Below, piece after piece: positions 60,190 through 64,000 of a stretch of DNA of 64,000 nucleotides. The DNA comes from Leadbetterella sp. GTDB taxonomy: Bacteria > Bacteroidota > Bacteroidia > Cytophagales > Spirosomataceae. Where the stretch lies: NCBI GenBank assembly GCA_019638185.1, contig JAHBUH010000004.1:124001-188000 (forward strand), written 5' to 3'. The notes beneath the pieces were generated by a model. The model was not told the origin of the DNA. It was given only the letters and a program-made list of their open reading frames with translations, and did not search any database. Both the position numbers and the translations under genes were made by a program. The first letter of the stretch is position 1. Each line of letters begins with the position of its first letter.

Positions 60190-61194
60190 TTGAAAAATAT
60201 AGCTGTAGTCATTCTCAACTTTAACGGGAAACATTTCCTGGAAATGTTTATCCAAAACACACTGGATAACAGCCCGGAAGCCGAAGTGGTGGTGGTGGAT
60301 AATGCTTCCACGGATGATTCCGTTACTTATCTGAAAGCCACTTTCCCGGAAGTACGCCTGGTGGAGCTCGACAGAAATTACGGTTTTGCCGAAGGCTATA
60401 ACCGGGGGCTGGCGGATCTGAACCACGAGTATTTTGTACTGCTCAATTCGGACGTGGAAGTAACGCCGGGATGGCTCCCACCCCTGCTGAAAACTATCCT
60501 GCGCCGCCCGGACATCGCTGTGGTTCAGCCTAAGATCCGGGACTACCACCGCAAGACGCACTTTGAATACGCCGGTGCTGCCGGCGGATATGTAGATGTG
60601 CTGGGCTATGCGTTTTGTCGCGGACGCCTTTTTGATCACCTGGAAAAAGATAACGGGCAATACAACACCTCTTCCGATATTTTCTGGGCTTCAGGAGCCT
60701 GTTTTTTTGTACAATCTGAGGTATTCCGGGCCATGAAAGGCTTTGATGCACGGTTTTTTGCACACATGGAGGAGATCGACCTCTGCTGGCGGATGCATAA
60801 CCTGGGTTACAGCATAGCCTATCAGCCGGAGTCGCTGGTGTATCATGTAGGCGGCGGTACCCTGGCCGCGGAGAACCCTTACAAGACTTACCTGAATTTC
60901 CGGAATAACCTGGCCATGCTGTTTAAGAACCTCCCGGGCCGGTACCTGGTCCCCCTGCTGTTCCTGCGTTTAACCCTGGACGGGATCTCGGGTATCCGTT
61001 TCCTGCTTCAGGGGTCGGTCAGGAACCTGTGGGCCGTCTTGAAGTCGCATTTTATGTTCTACTGGTGGTTACCATACCTGATCAGGAAGCGTTCCAAAAG
61101 CTTTCTCGGGTTTCAGAAGCTATATGCGGGTTCTATAGTTTGGGATTACTTTGTCAGAAAGAAAAAAACCTATACGGAAATATGCTCAAGGTAG
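60190..61194 (+). CDS. GT2-family glycosyltransferase (rhamnosyltransferase-like)
   Basis: A 334-residue GT-A enzyme: VVILNFNGKHFLEMF (about 6-20), VVVDNASTDDSVTYL, FVLLNSDVEVTPGWL (the DxD-type motif), and EEIDLCWRMHNLGY (catalytic-base region). Hydrophobic residues near the C-terminus (LVPLLFLRLTL) may associate with the membrane. Starts at TTG 60190, as KNIAVVILNFNG is the normal family N-terminus. Overlaps coaE by 13 bp, an unusual pairing for a glycan gene. Confidence 0.88.
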   Translation: MKNIAVVILNFNGKHFLEMFIQNTLDNSPEAEVVVVDNASTDDSVTYLKATFPEVRLVELDRNYGFAEGYNRGLADLNHEYFVLLNSDVEVTPGWLPPLLKTILRRPDIAVVQPKIRDYHRKTHFEYAGAAGGYVDVLGYAFCRGRLFDHLEKDNGQYNTSSDIFWASGACFFVQSEVFRAMKGFDARFFAHMEEIDLCWRMHNLGYSIAYQPESLVYHVGGGTLAAENPYKTYLNFRNNLAMLFKNLPGRYLVPLLFLRLTLDGISGIRFLLQGSVRNLWAVLKSHFMFYWWLPYLIRKRSKSFLGFQKLYAGSIVWDYFVRKKKTYTEICSR

Positions 61195-61802
61195 GGATCA
61201 CCGGCGGGATAGGCAGCGGTAAAAGTACCGTAGCCCGGGTATTTGCAGCCCTGGGCATACCGGTTTACGAGGCCGATGAACGCGCCAAAGTCCTGATTGA
61301 AGAAGACCCGGAGATCGTCAGCGGCATCCGGGCGCTTTTCGGCGATGAGGCCTACCGGGCTGACGGCAAATATAATAAAACGTATGTGGCTGAAAAGGTG
61401 TTCCGGCATCCGGGCCTTCTCCAAAAGCTTAACGGCCTCGTACACCCGGCGGTGGGAAAGGATTTTGAAGACTGGGCTGCCCGCCAGCATGCTCCTTATG
61501 TGATCAAGGAAGCGGCCGTTATGAACCGGGGTGCCGGCCACCGGGATGCCGGCCACCGGGATGCCGGCCTGGACAGGATCATTGTGGTCAGCAGCCCTCT
61601 GGCGCTGCGCATAGAACGGATAAAAAATCGCGACGGAAGGTCACAGGAGCAGATTGAAAATATCATCCGGAACCAGAAGAGCGAGGAAGAATTCCAGGCT
61701 ATGGCCGATTACGTGATTCCTAATAACGAGCAGGAATTTATTACGGAACAGGTTCTACGCGTAGATGCCGCACTAAGAGGCAGCGCCCTGGATTTGGGCT
61801 AA
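61182..61802 (+). CDS. coaE: Dephospho-CoA kinase
   Basis: A 206-residue kinase for the last step of coenzyme A synthesis. P-loop GITGGIGSGKSTVAR (about 5-19), EADERAK (Asp), LVHPAVGKDFEDW and VIKEAAVM are typical, followed by IIVVSSPLALRIERI and RDGRSQEQIENII. Between EAAVM and LDRIIV the protein carries AGHRDAGHRDAG, coded by a 15-bp tandem repeat, where the family usually has a short FESG-like segment. The ATG at 61182 lies inside the GT2 3' end. Its 3' end overlaps the convergent ArsR gene by 30 bp. Confidence 0.92.
   Translation: MLKVGITGGIGSGKSTVARVFAALGIPVYEADERAKVLIEEDPEIVSGIRALFGDEAYRADGKYNKTYVAEKVFRHPGLLQKLNGLVHPAVGKDFEDWAARQHAPYVIKEAAVMNRGAGHRDAGHRDAGLDRIIVVSSPLALRIERIKNRDGRSQEQIENIIRNQKSEEEFQAMADYVIPNNEQEFITEQVLRVDAALRGSALDLG
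61533..61569 (+). repeat. 15-bp tandem repeat within coaE
   Basis: GCCGGCCACCGGGAT occurs at 61533-61547 and 61548-61562, followed by the partial copy GCCGGCC (61563-61569), encoding Ala-Gly-His-Arg-Asp units. The unit is a multiple of three, so copy changes keep the frame. Confidence 0.85.
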
Positions 61803-62093
61803 CAGCCGGTCAAGGTTATCAAAACGGTCTATCCATATTTTACGGAACTGCTCCAGCCATTGGTCTATTTCCTTCATTTTATCAATCTCCAGCCGGTAAT
61901 AAATTTCTCTCCCTTTGTGTTCCTGCCTGACCAGCTCGCATTCGGTTAAGATGCGCAGGTGCTTGGAAACGGCCTGACGGGAAGTGTCGAAATGTTCGGC
62001 AATGGCATTAGGCGTCATGGCCTGTACGGCAATTAAAACAATGATGGCCCGCCGGGTAGGATCTGCTACGGCCTGAAAAATATCCCTTCTCAT
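61773..62093 (-). CDS. ArsR-family winged-helix regulator
   Basis: A 106-residue transcription factor from the ATG at 62093 (MRRDIFQAVADPTRRAII, the usual start of this group). Winged helix-turn-helix about 28-75: AIAEHFDTSRQAVSKHLRIL then a wing KGREIYYRLE. No cysteine metal site is evident. Relatives with this N-terminus often sit before SRPBCC/AHSA1-type genes, but none is here. A near-match -7 element, TATATTCG, is at 62137-62130. Convergent with coaE with a 30-bp overlap. Confidence 0.85.
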   Translation of the reverse strand: MRRDIFQAVADPTRRAIIVLIAVQAMTPNAIAEHFDTSRQAVSKHLRILTECELVRQEHKGREIYYRLEIDKMKEIDQWLEQFRKIWIDRFDNLDRLLAQIQGAAS

Positions 62094-62225
62094 GGTACGG
62101 TTGGCTTGAATCAGGAAACCAATTAGTTGCGAATATAACCCACTCCCACCCGTATTACAAGCTTTTACGCTAATTTTTGGGATCGCCGGCACGCGGGTCC
62201 GTAAAAACCCATACCCCTGTTAACA

Positions 62226-62257
62226 GGAAAATCCGGCTGCCTGCAGCCGGATTTTCC
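62226..62257 (-). terminator. Strong hairpin downstream of susD
   Basis: GGAAAATCCGGCTG (62226-62239) and CAGCCGGATTTTCC (62244-62257), a perfect 14-bp stem with a 4-nt loop. Probable end of the susCD transcript; the second of two tandem hairpins in the direction of transcription. Confidence 0.72.
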
Positions 62258-62265
62258 TATAAACC

Positions 62266-62288
62266 GGTTTGCCTTTTCCGGGCAAACC
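62266..62288 (-). terminator. First hairpin after susD
   Basis: GGTTTGCC (62266-62273) and GGCAAACC (62281-62288) with a 7-nt loop, 16 bp from the susD stop and 8 bp before the second hairpin. Possibly a 3'-end stabiliser plus terminator arrangement. Confidence 0.55.
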
Positions 62289-62304
62289 TTCCGTACATCT
62301 ATGC

Positions 62305-63756
62305 TTAGTTAGCGTATCCCGGGTTTTGAACCATTTTAGGATTCGCCTGCATTTCAGTGATATAAATAGGCAGAATGAAACGGAAATTCTTAGCCGCTAA
62401 CGTTTTGCTGTCACCGGAAGGAGCATCCGCATCCAGTCTTTCTACCGGCAGGCCACGTCTCTTCAAATCCCAGAACCGGTGTCCTTCAAAGGCCAGCTCT
62501 TTGAATCTTTCGTTCATGATCTCAGAGATAGCCTGATCTTTTGAGGTCAGGGTTACGTTTTTGTACCCGGTGATCCTGGCGGCTCTCAGGGCATTCAGAT
62601 CTGACTCCGCGCTGTTAGCACCGGTGTAGGCGTTAGTTTCTGCCCTGGCTTCAGCCCGGATCAGGTACATTTCTGCCGTTCTGAATACTTTAAGATCAGC
62701 CACGTTTTCGTTTGTAGTGGCATATCCTGTACCCGCATATTTATTAACAATATAGCTGAAAGGTCTTCCGGCAGCTTTATACAGCGGCTCATCAATCACA
62801 TACACCTTGCCTCTGATATCATCTGCTGAATAAGAAGTGTACAGTTTGCTGGACGGGATCCAGGAAGTACTGCTGGGCAGATCCAGTTTACCACTTGAAT
62901 TTTTGGTAAACACACCCCGGTAAATACCTCCTACCCGGTTTCCTGAGTTCCTGGCCAGTTTAAAGGCCACTTCCGTAGTGCTGGCATCTTTCCACAGGGC
63001 TTCAAAATCCGCACCGGTGGCTAAAGGCAGAGCCTGGATATATTCTGTACTGTAAGTAATGGCATCATTCCAGTTTCTCATATACAGGGCGATCCGGGCA
63101 TGTAAAGCCGTGGCCGCCAGTTTGGAAGCCCGGTTTTTGTCTGTCAGGTTATTGGGAAGAAGACTCTTAGACTCATTCAGATCTTTCAGGATTTTGTCGA
63201 AGTATTCTTTCATTCCCAATCTGCCAAACGTTTCCAGGGAAGGTAATTCCATATATGGCATGGCCAGGCCTGACTCAGAGTAATTATCGCAGTAATATCT
63301 GAACAGTTCAAAGTGCGCATAAGCTCTCAGGAAAAGGGCTTCTCCTTTTACCCTGCTTTTCAGATCGGCATCACTGGTAGTCTCTTCAATGGCGTTAGGA
63401 AGCGCCTGCAGCAGGCGGTTTACCCGGTCAATAATCTGGTAGTTCACCACATGCGCCTGGTAGTTATCCCGGATACCGATATCATCGTAGTTATATTTCC
63501 ACTCGTGCGTACTTTGCGCATTATAGAAATCCCCCTGCTTTAATTCATCGGAAAAAACGCCGTTCAGACGGATATTCATTTCCGTTCCAAGATTGGCATA
63601 AGCACCAATCAGCAGGGATTCGTTATTTTTTACCGTCCGCAGCGCGGTCTCACCTGCTATGAAATCTGTTTCCTTTATATTGATCAGATCTTCACAGGAG
63701 CTAAAAACCACTGTAACAAGGGAAAGTAATACTATATTATATATTTTCTTAAACAT
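62305..63756 (-). CDS. SusD/RagB-family nutrient-binding lipoprotein
   Basis: A 483-residue outer-membrane lipoprotein (signal peptide, lipobox VFSSC, Cys21) of the SusD/RagB family. Helical TPR-rich N-terminal part (RLLQALPNAIEE, LRAYAHFELFRYYCDNY, PYMELPS) and the C-terminal family block AEMYLIRAEARAETNAY, LNALRAARITGY and MNERFKELAFEGHRFWDLKR are typical. It forms the lid of the SusC transporter encoded 30 bp upstream. The glycan cannot be told from sequence; no glycoside hydrolase lies between this gene and the window edge. Confidence 0.95.
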   Translation of the reverse strand: MFKKIYNIVLLSLVTVVFSSCEDLINIKETDFIAGETALRTVKNNESLLIGAYANLGTEMNIRLNGVFSDELKQGDFYNAQSTHEWKYNYDDIGIRDNYQAHVVNYQIIDRVNRLLQALPNAIEETTSDADLKSRVKGEALFLRAYAHFELFRYYCDNYSESGLAMPYMELPSLETFGRLGMKEYFDKILKDLNESKSLLPNNLTDKNRASKLAATALHARIALYMRNWNDAITYSTEYIQALPLATGADFEALWKDASTTEVAFKLARNSGNRVGGIYRGVFTKNSSGKLDLPSSTSWIPSSKLYTSYSADDIRGKVYVIDEPLYKAAGRPFSYIVNKYAGTGYATTNENVADLKVFRTAEMYLIRAEARAETNAYTGANSAESDLNALRAARITGYKNVTLTSKDQAISEIMNERFKELAFEGHRFWDLKRRGLPVERLDADAPSGDSKTLAAKNFRFILPIYITEMQANPKMVQNPGYAN

Positions 63757-63786
63757 TTTCAGTTAACTTTTTTATTACAACTTATT

Positions 63787-64000
63787 TTAAAGTTTCAGAT
63801 CAATACCAAATACCACCATCTTTGGATTAGGATATTCCACAAGACTAATGTTATTATTATCTTCAGGATCCACTCCTCTCCATGGGCTCCAGATAGCCAG
63901 GTTATGGAAGTTCACATACACGTTAGCGCCTTTGAAGTATCCGTTACCCAGTTTGATCCTTGGGATATTGTAGGCAATATTCAGACTTCTGAAACGTAAG
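63787..64000 (-). CDS. SusC/RagA TonB-dependent transporter, C-terminal fragment
   Basis: The last 70 codons of a SusC-type outer-membrane transporter whose 5' part lies beyond the window. The barrel end shows FRSLNIAYNIPR, VYVNFHNLAIWSPWRGVDPE and MVVFGIDLKL, the family's C-terminal pattern. It imports oligosaccharides with the SusD lid encoded 30 bp downstream. Both are likely on one transcript ending at the 62226-62288 hairpins. Confidence 0.92.
   Translation of the reverse strand, partial: LRFRSLNIAYNIPRIKLGNGYFKGANVYVNFHNLAIWSPWRGVDPEDNNNISLVEYPNPKMVVFGIDLKL

Noticed and set aside
61029-61181. N-terminal extension of coaE into the GT2 gene
   Set aside because: The P-loop must be near residue 8, which fits the start at 61182.
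1-64000. Search by eye for CRISPR arrays, tRNA and rRNA genes, insertion sequences, integrases and phage genes
   Set aside because: No regularly spaced direct repeats, cloverleaf sequences, transposase-like proteins or terminal inverted repeats were recognised.

Overview
The window is from a member of the Bacteroidota, most likely an aerobic Cytophagales-type bacterium with moderate GC. The evidence is a SusC/SusD pair, a TonB-dependent receptor next to a DUF4249 lipoprotein, PorX of the type IX secretion pathway, the bacillithiol gene bshB1, the ftsX-DUF3098-uppP-truB-ribF block and a CorC/GldE-like membrane protein. Many genes carry the Bacteroidota -7 element TAnnTTTG. That element sits 5 nt before the structurally fixed 5' end of the SRP RNA, so it can be used to predict transcript starts and settle several start codons.

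Layout. 1-1243: end of a TonB-dependent receptor and its DUF4249 partner. 1420-7065: an AT-rich accessory stretch with a serine hydrolase, a small secreted protein, an orphan TrpF-like protein, a TPR-rifampin ADP-ribosyltransferase fusion, a DinB-fold protein, a sugar isomerase-like protein and an AbiEii-type toxin-antitoxin pair. 7149-14044: hemerythrin protein, beta-propeller protein, GH95 fucosidase, two lipoproteins and a PQQ-type sugar dehydrogenase. 14106-23434: housekeeping genes (uvrC, SRP RNA, transaldolase, ftsE, porX, kdsB, a LysM/RlpA-like protein, a TIGR02757 protein, a bifunctional nuclease, an acyltransferase). 23512-24987: an AT-rich orphan DUF4143 ATPase with a regular operator-like array. 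24988-30186: ftsX operon and a GT-C-like membrane protein. 30360-33315: pheA and parE on the minus strand.

33446-41331 is a compact polysaccharide export locus (SLBB exporter, chain-length/PCP protein, ABC permease, ABC ATPase with extra C-terminal domain, aminotransferase, GT4 glycosyltransferase), followed by an M23 peptidase and bshB1. 43310-53947 holds a GT2, a YfhO-like protein, a Gfo/Idh oxidoreductase, a NUDIX hydrolase, the CorC-like protein with pyrE, an unknown lipoprotein, a GH88 enzyme and cysM. 54075-56124 is an ECF sigma / anti-sigma-like / DUF4097-like operon. 56185-62093 carries a CoA-binding protein, a secreted protein, hisB, an M28-PDZ peptidase, YbaB, a GT2, coaE and an ArsR regulator. 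62305-64000 is susD and the 3' end of susC on the minus strand.

Signals that the genes do not explain include a stem-loop leader element repeated in front of two unrelated genes (28499-28530 and 53036-53073), three TTATAACC sites about four helical turns apart upstream of the DUF4143 ATPase, a predicted leaderless GTG transcript for the bifunctional nuclease, a 15-bp tandem repeat inside coaE, dyads over or next to promoters at 2700-2722 and 12833-12849, and a 14-bp inverted repeat beside the SRP RNA promoter. No tRNA, rRNA, CRISPR array, insertion sequence or phage gene was recognised. No gap between genes exceeds about 300 bases.
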